NCBI RefSeq assembly: GCF_003611735.1 | Contig: NZ_RAWG01000038.1 | Span: 1-45,965 of the forward strand | DNA: 45,965 bases | Reading direction: 5' to 3' | Source: Corallococcus sicarius | GTDB lineage: Bacteria; Myxococcota; Myxococcia; Myxococcales; Myxococcaceae | Part shown: one piece after another, positions 1 through 9,295 of the stretch | Layout: each line of letters opens with the position of its first letter | Numbering within the stretch: position 1 is the first letter of the stretch | Notes under the pieces: generated by a model | The model's input: only the letters and a program-made list of their open reading frames with translations | The model's database searches: none | Told to the model about the DNA's origin: nothing | Program-made: the position numbers and the translations under genes

Positions 1-1395
1 GCCGAGGCCCCTCCGCCCCCGCCGCAGAAGGTGGCGCCGGAGGTCTTCGACAACGCCCTCAAGGCCTACTTCGACGGCAAGCCGCGCGACGCCGCGGGCC
101 CGCTGTACGCGTGGCTCCAGGCGACGCCGCGCACGGACGACAACTACGCGTGGGGGCAGTACTTCCTCGCGAAGAGCCTCATCGACCTGGGGCTCACGCA
201 CGCGGGCGCCACGTACCTGGCGCGCATCGCGCGCGAGCGCACCAACCCCAACGTGCTGCCGCGCGCGCTGGACGCGCTGAAGGACCTGACGGACCGGCCG
301 CACGACGAGGTGATGATCGACGAGCAGGTGTTCGGCGCGCTCGACCTGGGCTTCCTCCCGGAGGAGACGGGCGCGTACGCGCACTACCAGCAGGGGCTGG
401 TGGACCTGCGCGTGGGCAACGAGCGCTGGGCGGGCACGCACTTCTCCAAGCTGCCGGAGACGAGCGCCGAGGCCAGCCGCGCGAAGTTCGCCCTGCTCGT
501 CACCCGCCTCAAGCAGGTGAAGGATCCGCCGGATGAGATGGTGAAGGACTTCCTCACCCTGTCCGAGGACGAGAAGCTCACGCGCGAGTCGCGCAACGAG
601 GCCGCGCTCGCCGTGGCCCGCCTGCGCTACGAGCGCAAGGACTACCCGGGCGCGCTGGACGCGTACGGCAAGGTGAAGCTGCCGGACCTGGACCCCGGCC
701 GCGCGAGCCTCTACCTGGAAGAGGCGTGGACCCGCTACAAGCTGGGCGAACTGAGGGCGTCGCTGGGCATCCTCACCACGCTGGACGCGCCGTCCTTCCG
801 CGACGAGTTCCTGCCGGACAAGTACCTGCTGCGCGCGCTCATCTTCCGCGACCTGTGCCACTACCTGCCCGCCAAGCGCGCCGCGAAGGAGCTGACGCGA
901 AGGTACGCGGACTCGCTGGAGTCCGTGCGCAGCCGCGAGGACCTGAGCCAGGACGTGCGCCTGCGCCGCGCCGCCAACGCGCACGGCGGCACCAAGCGCG
1001 CCTCCCGGTTCGTGTCCCTGCTGGACCTGGAGGGTGAGCGCCTGGGCCGCTACGCCGGCAGCTTCGGCGACCGGCTCTTCGGGCACCTGACGCGGCTGTA
1101 TGACCTGTCCCACGCGGAGGCCGTGCGGGTGTACGACGCGCGGCTCGCGGAGGCCGTGCGCCAGGAGGCGGACACGCTGCTGCGCGCCGCCGAACAGGTG
1201 CGCCTGATGGAGTACGAGGTCGGGCTCAAGCTGTACGAGCGCGTGAAGAAGGGCGCCCAGGTCGTGGCCGCCGAGGAAGAGGAAATGCTGTCCCCCGCGC
1301 AGGTCGCCTTCCGCTTCGACAACGAATACTGGAACGACGAGCTCAAGTCCTACCGGGTCCGCATCGAGAGCCGTTGCATCGAGGAAACCCCATGA
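1..1395 (+). CDS. TPR-type envelope protein, 5' end outside window
   Basis: The reading frame is open from base 1. The first visible residues are proline-rich (AEAPPPPPQK), so the true start probably lies upstream; an in-frame GTG at 31 would begin inside that linker. About 460 residues are visible, made of helical repeats with the TPR look (AYFDGKPRDAAGPLYAWLQ, YERKDYPGALDAYGKV, YKLGELRASLGIL). A long helical stretch and a short conserved-looking tail (FDNEYWNDELKSYRVRIESRC) follow. The stop overlaps the next gene's start as ATGA at 1392..1395, so the two are translationally coupled. The family is not firmly recognised. A short TPR protein followed by a TPR protein of about 1100 residues recalls the AglT/PglI pair of the Myxococcus gliding machinery, but this is inference from layout only. 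The role is probably protein-protein scaffolding in the periplasm or at the outer membrane. Confidence 0.85.
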   Translation, partial: AEAPPPPPQKVAPEVFDNALKAYFDGKPRDAAGPLYAWLQATPRTDDNYAWGQYFLAKSLIDLGLTHAGATYLARIARERTNPNVLPRALDALKDLTDRPHDEVMIDEQVFGALDLGFLPEETGAYAHYQQGLVDLRVGNERWAGTHFSKLPETSAEASRAKFALLVTRLKQVKDPPDEMVKDFLTLSEDEKLTRESRNEAALAVARLRYERKDYPGALDAYGKVKLPDLDPGRASLYLEEAWTRYKLGELRASLGILTTLDAPSFRDEFLPDKYLLRALIFRDLCHYLPAKRAAKELTRRYADSLESVRSREDLSQDVRLRRAANAHGGTKRASRFVSLLDLEGERLGRYAGSFGDRLFGHLTRLYDLSHAEAVRVYDARLAEAVRQEADTLLRAAEQVRLMEYEVGLKLYERVKKGAQVVAAEEEEMLSPAQVAFRFDNEYWNDELKSYRVRIESRCIEETP

Positions 1396-4300
1396 CCGGC
1401 CCGTTCACCGGCCTCATCACCGCCGCGATGCTCGCGGCCGCTGCTCCTGGCGCCGCCGGCCGCGCCGGGCCCAACCTCAACCCCATCGTCTCCAAGGCGA
1501 AGGAGCGCGACGAGCTCATCACCAAGCTCAAGCGCGACATCTTCAAGGTGGACCGCGCCATCGGCGAGACGGAGCGGCTCATCTCCAAGAGCCGCAACGC
1601 GCCGTACCTGCCGGACTTGCAGTTCCGGCTGGCGGAGCTCTTCGTGGAGAAGAGCCGCTACGTCTACTACCTCCAGGCCGAACAGCGGCCGGAGGGCGCG
1701 TCGGGCGCCATCGTCTCCCCGGAGACGCGCCTGATGAAGCAGAAGGCGGTGCAGATGTACTACCGCCTCTTGCGCGAGTACCCGGACTTCAAGGACGGCG
1801 ATCAGGTGACGTTCTACCTGGCGCACGAGCAGCGCGAACTGGGCCAGTTCGACGAGATGCTCAAGACGCTGGGGGACCTGACGCGCAAGTACCCCAACAG
1901 CCCGCTGCGGCTGGAAGCCGAGCAGATTCTCGGTGACCACTTCTTCGACAAGGCGGACCTCGTCGAGGCGGAGAAGCACTACCAGGCCATCCTGGAGCTG
2001 CCGCCCTCGCCGGTGCACGACCTGGCCCGCTACAAGATGGGCTGGATCCGCGTGAACCAGGCCAAGCACGCGGAGGCCGTCACGTTCTTCGAGGCGGCGG
2101 CCGCCAGCGCGCCCCTGCCCGGCGTGGACGTGAAGAAGGCGCTCAACGTCAAGCGCGAGGCGCTGCTGGACCTCGTGTACAGCTACACCGAGGCCAAGCC
2201 CCCCAAGGGCGCGCTCAACTACTTCGAGAAGCTCAGCGACAGCCGCGCCACGTACTCGCTCGCGCTGGACAAGCTGAGCAACCGCTACTTCATCAAGCAG
2301 CAGTACGAGTGGGCCATCCCCGCGCTGCGCAAGCTGATGGAAGTGCAGCCGGACCCGGAGATGGACCTGGAGCGCGGTCAGAAGCTGTACGACTCGCTCA
2401 AGGCCTCCAAGGGCAAGGTGATGCCGGAGCCGGATGACATCCGCTTCCTCGTGCGCGCCGCCGTGCAGAGCAAGACGGATCCGGAGCTTGGGGACACGGA
2501 CCGCAAGAAGCAGCTGGCGGAGCTGGAGGAGATGGCGCGCGACCTGTCCACCCAGGTGCACCTGGCCGCGCAGAAGAGCGACCAGCGCGACCTGTACGTG
2601 AAGGCCGCGCAGGCCTACCGCGAGTACCTGGGGCTGTTCCGGCCCGAGCAGTACGTGCGGCCCATCATGAAGAACCGCGCGGACGCCCTCTTCGCGGCGA
2701 AGGAGTTCCCGGACGCCGCGCGCCAGTTCGAGGAGCTGGCCCGCTACGAGGACAAGGCGAAGGACAACAAGGCGGTGGACGCGGCGATGTACGGCGCGCT
2801 CCTGGCGCACTTCTCCACGCTCAAGCCGGAGGAGGCCCTCAAGCGCAACGCCTTCGAGGTCGCCGACGCGCGGCAGGCGCTGAAGCTGCTGGGCGCAAGC
2901 TACGTGTCGCGCTACCCGCAGAGCCCGCACGTGCTGGACGTGAAGTTCAACATCGCGCGCGCCTACTACGAGGACGGCGACTACCCGAAGGCATCGGAGC
3001 TGTTCACCGCGTTCGCGCTGGCGCACCCGGCGTACAAGGACGCGCCGGTGGCCGGCAACCTGGCCCTGGACAGCCTGCGGCAGGTGAACGACTTCAAGAA
3101 GCTGGACGAGACGGGCCGCAAGTTCCTCGCGTCCTCGCTGCCGGCCAACTTCCGCGGGGAGGTGCAGAAGATCCTCACCCAGAGCAAGGCGGAGGCGCTG
3201 GATGAGATGGCCCTGCGGAGCGCGCAGGAGACGGGCGACGTCATCGAAGGCCTGATGAAGGTCGCGGACGAGAACAAGAACACCGACATCGGCGAGAAGG
3301 CGCTCTACGGCGCGTTCACCGCGGCGCGCGAGAAGCGCGACCTGCCCCGCGAGCGCGAGCTGGGCACGAAGCTGGTGCAGTCCTACCCGAAGAGCCAGTA
3401 CCTGTCGGACGTGCTCCTGACGCTGGGGCGGCACTCGGCGGAAGCGGCGGCCTTCAACGAGGCGGCCAGCTGGTTTGAACAGGTGGGCCAGAAGCTGGGC
3501 GGCGACCTGGCGGCGGTGGACGGCTGGATGGCCGGCGCGCGGCTGCGGCTCGCGCTGGGCGAGTACAAGGAAGCGTCCCGCAACCTGGAGACGGCGGCGG
3601 AGGCGGCCGGGGCTCGCAAGGGCGAGGTGCTGGCGCTGCTCGCCGAGACGCGCCTGAAGCAGAAGGACTACGCGCGGGCGAAGACGACGGCGGAGACCGC
3701 GCTGCGGCTGGACAAGAACAACGTGGCGGCCGCCGCGGTGCTCGCGGAGGTGCAGGCGACGACGGCGCCCACGGCCAACGCGGACGCGCTCATCGCCACC
3801 CTCACCGCCGCGGTGCAGGGCCCCAACGGCCAGTCGGAAGAGGCGGCCAAGGGGCTGTGGTACCTGGGAGAGATCCTCTACCGCGGCTACAAGGACCTGC
3901 CCGCCGACAAGGTGGAGGAGAAGGTCGCCGCGCTCCAGTCCATGGAGGGCGTGTACACGCAGGCCGCGTCGCTCGGGTATCCGGAGTGGGCGGTGGCGTC
4001 GCTGTGGAAGATTGCCCTGGCGTACGGCCACATCGCGGACGTGGTGGACCAGACGCCGGTTCCGGGCGGGCTGTCCGCCGCGGAGACGAAGCAGTTCCAG
4101 GACGCGGTGAAGCAGCAGGTGGGACCGCTCAAGGCCCGCTCGGATGACGCCTTCAAGGCGTGCCTGTCCCGCGCGGAGTCGCTGGAGGTCTTCAACGCGG
4201 CGGTGCTGGGCTGCCGCAACCGCACGGACGTGGCCGCGCTGCCGGTGCCGCAGCCGGCCGCGCCCACGCAGCCCACGGCGTTGGACGAGCTGCGCAAGAA

Positions 4301-4664
4301 GGCGGAGAAGGTGCTGTCCGCCGAGGCGCTGGAGGCGCTGGGCATGGGCCTGCTGGACGCGCGTCAGTACGGCATGGCGCAGCTCACCTTCGGCCGCGTG
4401 ACGGAGCTGCAGGACACGCGCGCCTCCGCGCACGCCGCGCTGGGCTGGGCCATGCTCAACCTGGGCGACGCGATGGGCGCCCGGGCGGCCTACGCCAAGG
4501 CGCTGGAGGCGGACCCCACCTACGACAAGGCCCGCCTCAACCTGGCCGCGCTGCGCTGCCGCTTCGGCGACACGGACGGCGCGCGTCGCGAGCTGGCCGT
4601 GCTCAAGGACATGGGCACGCTCAACGGCCCGGACGTGGACTCGGGCTGGAAGGCGTGCAAGTGA
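1392..4664 (+). CDS. Large exported TPR-repeat protein (1090 aa)
   Basis: The ATG at 1392 is preceded by GAGG at 1381..1384 and overlaps the upstream stop, so I prefer it to the TTG at 1374. Residues 1-25 form a short hydrophobic signal-like segment rich in Ala (GLITAAMLAAAAPGAAG). A helical region with Arg/Lys/Glu heptads follows, then TPR-like units along most of the protein (YYRLLREYPDFKDGDQVTFYLA, AARQFEELARYEDKAKDN, ARAYYEDGDYPKASELF, FEQVGQKLGG). The last 110 residues hold canonical TPRs (LGWAMLNLGDAMGARAAYAKALEADP). There is no enzymatic motif. It probably acts as a periplasmic scaffold with its operon partners. Resemblance to the long TPR proteins of the myxobacterial gliding (Glt) and spore-coat (Nfs) systems is inferred from size, export and neighbours, not from alignment. 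The stop overlaps the next start (GTGA, 4661..4664). Confidence 0.9.
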   Translation: MTGPFTGLITAAMLAAAAPGAAGRAGPNLNPIVSKAKERDELITKLKRDIFKVDRAIGETERLISKSRNAPYLPDLQFRLAELFVEKSRYVYYLQAEQRPEGASGAIVSPETRLMKQKAVQMYYRLLREYPDFKDGDQVTFYLAHEQRELGQFDEMLKTLGDLTRKYPNSPLRLEAEQILGDHFFDKADLVEAEKHYQAILELPPSPVHDLARYKMGWIRVNQAKHAEAVTFFEAAAASAPLPGVDVKKALNVKREALLDLVYSYTEAKPPKGALNYFEKLSDSRATYSLALDKLSNRYFIKQQYEWAIPALRKLMEVQPDPEMDLERGQKLYDSLKASKGKVMPEPDDIRFLVRAAVQSKTDPELGDTDRKKQLAELEEMARDLSTQVHLAAQKSDQRDLYVKAAQAYREYLGLFRPEQYVRPIMKNRADALFAAKEFPDAARQFEELARYEDKAKDNKAVDAAMYGALLAHFSTLKPEEALKRNAFEVADARQALKLLGASYVSRYPQSPHVLDVKFNIARAYYEDGDYPKASELFTAFALAHPAYKDAPVAGNLALDSLRQVNDFKKLDETGRKFLASSLPANFRGEVQKILTQSKAEALDEMALRSAQETGDVIEGLMKVADENKNTDIGEKALYGAFTAAREKRDLPRERELGTKLVQSYPKSQYLSDVLLTLGRHSAEAAAFNEAASWFEQVGQKLGGDLAAVDGWMAGARLRLALGEYKEASRNLETAAEAAGARKGEVLALLAETRLKQKDYARAKTTAETALRLDKNNVAAAAVLAEVQATTAPTANADALIATLTAAVQGPNGQSEEAAKGLWYLGEILYRGYKDLPADKVEEKVAALQSMEGVYTQAASLGYPEWAVASLWKIALAYGHIADVVDQTPVPGGLSAAETKQFQDAVKQQVGPLKARSDDAFKACLSRAESLEVFNAAVLGCRNRTDVAALPVPQPAAPTQPTALDELRKKAEKVLSAEALEALGMGLLDARQYGMAQLTFGRVTELQDTRASAHAALGWAMLNLGDAMGARAAYAKALEADPTYDKARLNLAALRCRFGDTDGARRELAVLKDMGTLNGPDVDSGWKACK

Positions 4665-5155
4665 GCGCGCGCCTTCGCTTCATCGCTCCAGCGATTGTCG
4701 CGCTCGCCACCGCGTGTGGTGGCGAGGGCGGCGCGCTGGAGGGCAGCGTGACGCCGCTGCTGGACCTGAAATACCAGCGGGCCGACGCGCAGCTGGCGGA
4801 GGGCACGCTGGCGGTGAGCTTCATCAACGTGCAGGGCACCGGGCAGAACGTGGTGCTGAAGGTGAGCGCGCGCGTGACGGACATGCTTCCGGACGCGGAG
4901 TACACGGGCTCGCTGGACATCGACCTGGCCCAGGCGCTGGAGGATGGCTCGCAGCGGGGCAGCGTGGACCGCAGCGTGCTGGACGAACCCGTGCGCCCCT
5001 TCCCGCTCCTGCAGCGGGGAAACCTCTTCGTGAAGTCCCTTCCGAAAACCACCGGTGACCGCGTGTCGGGCGAGTTCAACGTGACCTTCGTCAACGGCAC
5101 CGACGTCTACTCCGGCCGCACCATCTTCGGCCGCTTCGAGGCGACCGCTCCATGA
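4661..5155 (+). CDS. Small predicted lipoprotein (164 aa)
   Basis: The start is GTG at 4661, overlapping the upstream stop (GTGA). The N-terminus is a lipoprotein signal: a basic Arg pair, a hydrophobic core and the lipobox ATAC with Cys19, followed by a Gly-rich tether. Residue 21 is Glu rather than Asp, which is consistent with outer-membrane sorting. The mature part is beta-rich with alternating hydrophobic residues (LAVSFINVQGTGQNVVLKVSARV, FNVTFVNGTDVYSG) and looks like a small beta-sandwich or barrel domain. No known family is recognised. Its place between two coupled genes suggests it forms part of the same envelope complex. Confidence 0.85.
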   Translation: MSARLRFIAPAIVALATACGGEGGALEGSVTPLLDLKYQRADAQLAEGTLAVSFINVQGTGQNVVLKVSARVTDMLPDAEYTGSLDIDLAQALEDGSQRGSVDRSVLDEPVRPFPLLQRGNLFVKSLPKTTGDRVSGEFNVTFVNGTDVYSGRTIFGRFEATAP

Positions 5156-5790
5156 AGCGCACCCTGCTGCTCAGCCTGACCCTCCTGGCCTCCGCCTGTG
5201 GCCCGCGCTACGGCATGCGCGTGCCGGACTCGCTGGTGAAGAAGCTGCCGTACGAGACCCGCATCGAGCTGCTGGAGGCGGAGAACGACCTGGCGCTCGC
5301 CATCGACCGGGTGGACGAGACGGACAACGAGGTCAACCGCGCGCGGGAGAACATCCGCCGGGCGAAGTCCCGCCAGGAGGCCGCCGAGGACGAGGAGGAC
5401 CGCGCCCCGGACGCGTCGTCGCGCGAGGTGGCGCAGCTGGCCATCGCGGAGTCCGAGGCCCGCGTGGAGTACCTGCGCGCGCACCAGCGCCTCAACGTGG
5501 GCCTGCGCGACGTGGAGAAGCTGTCGTTGCGCTGCGCCTTCTCGAAGTTCGAGCTGGCGCGGCTGACCGCGGCGCGCAAGGCCAAGGTCGAGGGCAGTGA
5601 GCGCCTGGACCCCAAGGACTACGAGGAGCAGGTGTCCGAGTGCGAGGCGGCGGTCAAGGAAGAGCGTGCCGAGCTCGCCGAGGACACGAAGGAAGCGCAG
5701 ACCGCCAAGGAGGCGTGGGAGGCGAAGAAGGCCGCCCTCGCCAAGAAGACCTTCGACGCGCGCGCCAGCCCGTACGTGGAGAACCTGTGA
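5152..5790 (+). CDS. Coiled-coil lipoprotein (212 aa)
   Basis: The ATG at 5152 overlaps the previous stop (ATGA). The signal peptide ends at a clear lipobox (LASAC, Cys16). The rest is almost entirely charged helix: residues about 40-110 and 150-200 are dense in Glu, Arg, Lys and Ala with heptad spacing, typical of a long coiled coil. A Cys pair (in SLRCAFSKFE and VSECEAAVKEE) could form a disulfide in the periplasm. It resembles in form, not in proven sequence, the helical lipoproteins that brace envelope complexes. The stop (TGA, 5788..5790) shares one base with the next start (TGATG). Confidence 0.87.
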   Translation: MKRTLLLSLTLLASACGPRYGMRVPDSLVKKLPYETRIELLEAENDLALAIDRVDETDNEVNRARENIRRAKSRQEAAEDEEDRAPDASSREVAQLAIAESEARVEYLRAHQRLNVGLRDVEKLSLRCAFSKFELARLTAARKAKVEGSERLDPKDYEEQVSECEAAVKEERAELAEDTKEAQTAKEAWEAKKAALAKKTFDARASPYVENL

Positions 5791-7715
5791 TGACGAAAGC
5801 CGGCGTCCTCCTCCTCCAGTTGCTCGCTGCCCAGGCCCCTGCTCCGTCCGCTCCGGAGACCCCTCCGGCGGACAAGCCGGCCGTGGTCGCCCCGCGCGCG
5901 GACAAGCTGCCCGACGACCCGGACGCGCTCTACAAGCTGGGCACGGCCTTCCTGTCGCAGAACCAGCCGCGCCGCGCGGTGGCGCCGCTGACGAAGCTCG
6001 TGGGCCTGACTCCGGACGGCGTGCCGGCGAAGGTGGCCCTGGCGCGCGCGCTGCGGCTGTCGGGTGACGTGGACAAGGCGAAGGCCGTGCTGGACGCGGC
6101 GCTGGCGGGCTTCCCGGAGGAGGCCACGCTGCGCTCGGAGCGCGGCCTGCTGGCGCGCATCCAGGACGACACGGACGAGGCCATCACCCAGTACTCGGTG
6201 GCGACGGAGCTGGCGCCCAAGGACGCGGAGCTGCGCTTCAACCTGGGCGAGGTGCTCCAGCGCGCGAACCGCACGGAGGACGCCATCGAGGCGTACCGCG
6301 AGGCGCTGAAGCTGGACGGCGCGCTGCACGTGGCGCGGGTGAACCTGGGCAAGGCGCTGGCGGAGAAGGGGCTCAACGCGGAGGCCAAGGAGACGCTGCG
6401 CGAGGCGCTGCGCCAGAAGGACGGCGACGCGGAGGCGCACTACAACCTGGGCGTCATCCTGATGCGGGAGAACGACGCCGCGGGCGCGTTCGCGGAGTAC
6501 CAGGCCGCCATCAAGGCGGACCCGAAGCACGCGCGCGCGCAGAACAACCTGGGCGTGGTGCTGGACGGCCAGGGCAACGCGCGCAAGGCGGCGGAGGCCT
6601 TCAGCCGCGCCATCGCGTTGGATCCGAAGTACGCGGAGGCGCACTTCAACCTGGGGCTCGTGTGCTTCGAGCTGGGGGAGAACTCCCGCGCGACGCGTGC
6701 CTTCGAGAAGGCGCTGATGCTGGAGCCCCGTCGCGCGAGCGGCCCGTACACGCAGCTGGGCCAGCTGTACCTCGCGCAGGGCAAGAAGACGCAGGCGGTG
6801 GCCGCGTTCCAGAAGGCCATCGAGAAGAGCGCCGACGACGGCAAGAAGACGACGGAGGCGTACCAGGGGCTCGCGCGCGCGTACCTGGGGTTGGGCAAGG
6901 TGGACGAGGCGGTGGCCACGCTGAAGACGGCGGTGGAGACCTTCCCGGACGAGCCCGGCACCCGCGCGGGCTACGGCGACGCGCTCAAGGCCAAGGGCGA
7001 CCTGGACGGCGCCATCGCGCAGTACACGGTGGGCCTGAAGCTCCAGCCCACGACGGAGAACCGGCTGGTGCTCGCGGAGGCGTACGCGAAGAAGCACGTG
7101 GGCGCGCAGGCGAAGCCGCTCTACGAGGCGGTGCTGGCGGAGGATCCGAACCACCGCGGGGCGAAGCTGGGCCTGGCGGACCTGCTGCTGGCCATGGGCG
7201 ACTACGCGGCGGCGGAGAAGCTGCTGACGCCCGCGGCGGGCGAGGAGCAGGACACGGGCGCGCTGGCGCGGCTGGGCATCCTGCACTCGCGGCGCGGCCG
7301 GCCGGACCTGGCGGTGCCGGAGCTGGAGGCGGTGGTGGCGAAGGACCCCGCGCAGCTGGAGGCCCGCGCGGAGCTGGGCTTTCTGTACCTGCGCGGCGGT
7401 GACGAGTCCAAGGCGGTGCAGGTGCTGAGCGACCTGCTGGCCGTGGAGCCGCGCAACTCGCTGGGCCTCCTGTACCTGGGCCACACGCTGTACCGGCAGG
7501 GCAAGGCGAAGGAGGCGGAGAAGTCCTTCCGGGGTGCGTCGCAGGTGGACCCCATCGCCGGAGAGCCGCACTTCGCGCTGGCGCAGCTGCTGGAGTCCAC
7601 GGGCCGCAAGGACGAGGCGAAGAAGGAATACGAGGCTGCGGTGCGCCTGCAGCCGGACCACGCGGACGCGAAGACGGCGCTCCAGAAGCTCGTCGCCGCT
7701 GGCGGCACGCCTTGA
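5790..7715 (+). CDS. Exported protein built of TPR repeats (641 aa)
   Basis: The ATG at 5790 is coupled to the previous stop. Longer in-frame extensions upstream overlap the lipoprotein gene and look non-native. A short signal peptide (GVLLLQLLAAQA) and a Pro/Ala linker lead to roughly fifteen consecutive TPRs filling the rest of the chain, with textbook spacing of Gly, Ala, Tyr and Pro (for example AHYNLGVILMRENDAAGAF, AQNNLGVVLDGQGNARKAAE, AHFNLGLVCFELGENSRAT). It is probably a periplasmic superhelical scaffold. Its repeats are far closer to the consensus than those of the two TPR proteins at the start of the operon, so it may have arisen separately. Confidence 0.9.
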   Translation: MTKAGVLLLQLLAAQAPAPSAPETPPADKPAVVAPRADKLPDDPDALYKLGTAFLSQNQPRRAVAPLTKLVGLTPDGVPAKVALARALRLSGDVDKAKAVLDAALAGFPEEATLRSERGLLARIQDDTDEAITQYSVATELAPKDAELRFNLGEVLQRANRTEDAIEAYREALKLDGALHVARVNLGKALAEKGLNAEAKETLREALRQKDGDAEAHYNLGVILMRENDAAGAFAEYQAAIKADPKHARAQNNLGVVLDGQGNARKAAEAFSRAIALDPKYAEAHFNLGLVCFELGENSRATRAFEKALMLEPRRASGPYTQLGQLYLAQGKKTQAVAAFQKAIEKSADDGKKTTEAYQGLARAYLGLGKVDEAVATLKTAVETFPDEPGTRAGYGDALKAKGDLDGAIAQYTVGLKLQPTTENRLVLAEAYAKKHVGAQAKPLYEAVLAEDPNHRGAKLGLADLLLAMGDYAAAEKLLTPAAGEEQDTGALARLGILHSRRGRPDLAVPELEAVVAKDPAQLEARAELGFLYLRGGDESKAVQVLSDLLAVEPRNSLGLLYLGHTLYRQGKAKEAEKSFRGASQVDPIAGEPHFALAQLLESTGRKDEAKKEYEAAVRLQPDHADAKTALQKLVAAGGTP

Positions 7716-7723
7716 GGGTGGGC

Positions 7724-8449
7724 ATGCGGAACACTTCGATGCGCGCGGGGCTGACGGCGGTGCTGATGCTGGGCCCGCTGACGGCGACGGGGGTGGTGAG
7801 CCAGAAGCTGCGCTACCGCTTCGAGGCGGTGTCCAACCCGGTGACCACCGTGGTGGACGACAGCGGCAAGGGCCACACGGGCACCGCGCAGGGCAGCAAC
7901 GGCGGCACCGTCGTCATCGAGACGCCGGGCTACGAGGGCCAGGGCGTGCGCTTCCCCGCGGTCTGCGTGGGGACGACGTGTCCCAAGGCGGCCATCACCG
8001 CGGCGGACTCCGCGGCGCTCAACCCGGGCACGGCGCTGTTCTCCTTCGGGGCGCGCGTGCGCGTCACGCTCGCGGAGCTGAGCGCGGACCACGGCTCCAA
8101 CCTGGTGCAGAAGGGGCTCTCCACCACGCCGCAGTGGAAGCTGCAGCTCGATGACGCGGTGACGGGCAAGCCCAGCTGCGTGGTGCGCACCACGGGCGGC
8201 GCGAGCGCCGTCATCGTCAAGTCGTCGGTGGGCATCGCGGACGGCACCTGGCACAAGGTGACGTGTCAGCGCACCAGCACCACGCTGACCATCCTCATCG
8301 ACAACGTGGCCCGGGGCAGCGCGGTGCTCGCCAGCACCTACGACATCAACCCGGCGGGCCAGCCCCTCACCATCGGGGCCAAGAGCGTGGGCAGCAACAA
8401 CGACCAGTTCCACGGCGCCCTCGACGACGTGTACTTCAACCTGGACTGA
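7724..8449 (+). CDS. Secreted LamG-like (concanavalin-fold) protein
   Basis: Several starts are possible: TTG 7712 overlapping the previous stop, ATG 7724 and ATG 7739. I chose ATG 7724 because GAGGG lies a few bases upstream. A signal peptide (AGLTAVLMLGPLTATGVVS) precedes a single domain of about 210 residues with laminin-G/pentraxin-like features: YRFEAV near its start, DSGKGHTGTAQG, then GIADGTWHKVTCQRT, which is the W-H-x-V strand typical of LamG-like domains, and GALDDVYFNLD at the end. Such domains bind sugars or proteins outside the cell. It is the last gene of the TPR operon and may be the surface-exposed or ligand-binding member. The exact partner cannot be told. Confidence 0.82.
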   Translation: MRNTSMRAGLTAVLMLGPLTATGVVSQKLRYRFEAVSNPVTTVVDDSGKGHTGTAQGSNGGTVVIETPGYEGQGVRFPAVCVGTTCPKAAITAADSAALNPGTALFSFGARVRVTLAELSADHGSNLVQKGLSTTPQWKLQLDDAVTGKPSCVVRTTGGASAVIVKSSVGIADGTWHKVTCQRTSTTLTILIDNVARGSAVLASTYDINPAGQPLTIGAKSVGSNNDQFHGALDDVYFNLD

Positions 8450-8458
8450 GTCGCGGCC

Positions 8459-9295
8459 TCACTCGCGGGGCCGCATGAAGCCTTCGGGCAGCTGCGGGCC
8501 CGTGGGCGCGGGAGGCGTTGCTTCCGCGACTTCGCGGCCGAAGCGGTAGCGGGCCTCCGCGTGGACGCCGAAGGACTCGCCTTCGGCGCTCGCCAGCAGC
8601 ACCAGGTCCTCGTCGGGGCGCGTGCCTTCCGGAAGGTGCAGCGTCCAGGGGACCTCCTGGGTGTCTCCCTCCAGCACGATGGGCGACGTGGGCCCTTCCT
8701 GGAGCTGCGTGCGGGACGGCACGCGCAGGGAGACCTCGATGGGCGCGGTGAAGCCGGGGCTTCGCTCCAGCCGCGCGATGAGCCGCACGGTGTCCCCGCG
8801 CGACTCCACCACCCGCCAGGAGACGTGCAGGGGCGCGGGGACGCGGGCGGTGGTGGTGAGCACCGTCGGCGGTGGCATCGCGTCGTCGTCCGCTTCCTGC
8901 GTGTCCTCTGGCGCGGCCTGCGTGAGCACCGCGTGGGTGGCGACAGGGACGGGGCCGTTCGGCTTCACCGTGAGGGCCTGGGGCTTCGGGCCTTCGGCGC
9001 GTGACGGCGCGTTCCGAGACGTCTGCGTGGGAGCGGCCACCGTCACCGGTTGCGCCGAAGCATGCGGCGTCTGGACCGTGCGAAGGGGCACCTCCTCGGA
9101 CTGCGGTGGCAGCTCCGACTCACGGGGCAGCTTCTTGCGCCGCGCCCGGTCCACGCCGGACGCCATGCTGGCCGACAGCGCGCCCACGAGGGCCAGCGCG
9201 AGCACGGCCCCGGCCATCCTCCTTCGCAGCTTCGAGCTCTCCGGCGACATGAGCCCAGGCACGCGGATCCGAAGCTTCAAGCGTGGCAGCTTCAT
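8459..9295 (-). CDS. Membrane-anchored protein with proline-rich linker (278 aa)
   Basis: The ATG at 9293..9295 overlaps the upstream gene's stop as ATGA, so the two are translationally coupled. A basic N-terminus (KLPRLKLRIRV) and one hydrophobic segment at about residues 28-46 (MAGAVLALALVGALSASMA) predict a type II single-pass anchor with the C-terminus outside. A Pro/Ala/Thr-rich linker of about 90 residues follows. The C-terminal 120 residues look beta-rich (VSWRVVESRGDTVRLIARLE, VPWTLHLPEGTRPDED), like an immunoglobulin-type sandwich. I do not recognise the family. Coupling to a metalloprotease suggests a joint role at the surface. Its 3' end faces the LamG gene with a 9-base gap. Confidence 0.75.
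   Translation of the reverse strand: MKLPRLKLRIRVPGLMSPESSKLRRRMAGAVLALALVGALSASMASGVDRARRKKLPRESELPPQSEEVPLRTVQTPHASAQPVTVAAPTQTSRNAPSRAEGPKPQALTVKPNGPVPVATHAVLTQAAPEDTQEADDDAMPPPTVLTTTARVPAPLHVSWRVVESRGDTVRLIARLERSPGFTAPIEVSLRVPSRTQLQEGPTSPIVLEGDTQEVPWTLHLPEGTRPDEDLVLLASAEGESFGVHAEARYRFGREVAEATPPAPTGPQLPEGFMRPRE

Noticed and set aside
1350..4433. Very long open frame antisense to the large TPR gene
   Set aside because: Composition is extremely rich in Arg, Leu, His and Val with no domain sense. It is the expected antisense shadow of a high-GC gene whose sense strand has signal peptide, ribosome site and TPRs.
5619..7661. Long antisense frame over the 641-residue TPR gene
   Set aside because: Same Arg/Leu/His-rich shadow composition. 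The sense frame shows textbook TPRs and coupled start.
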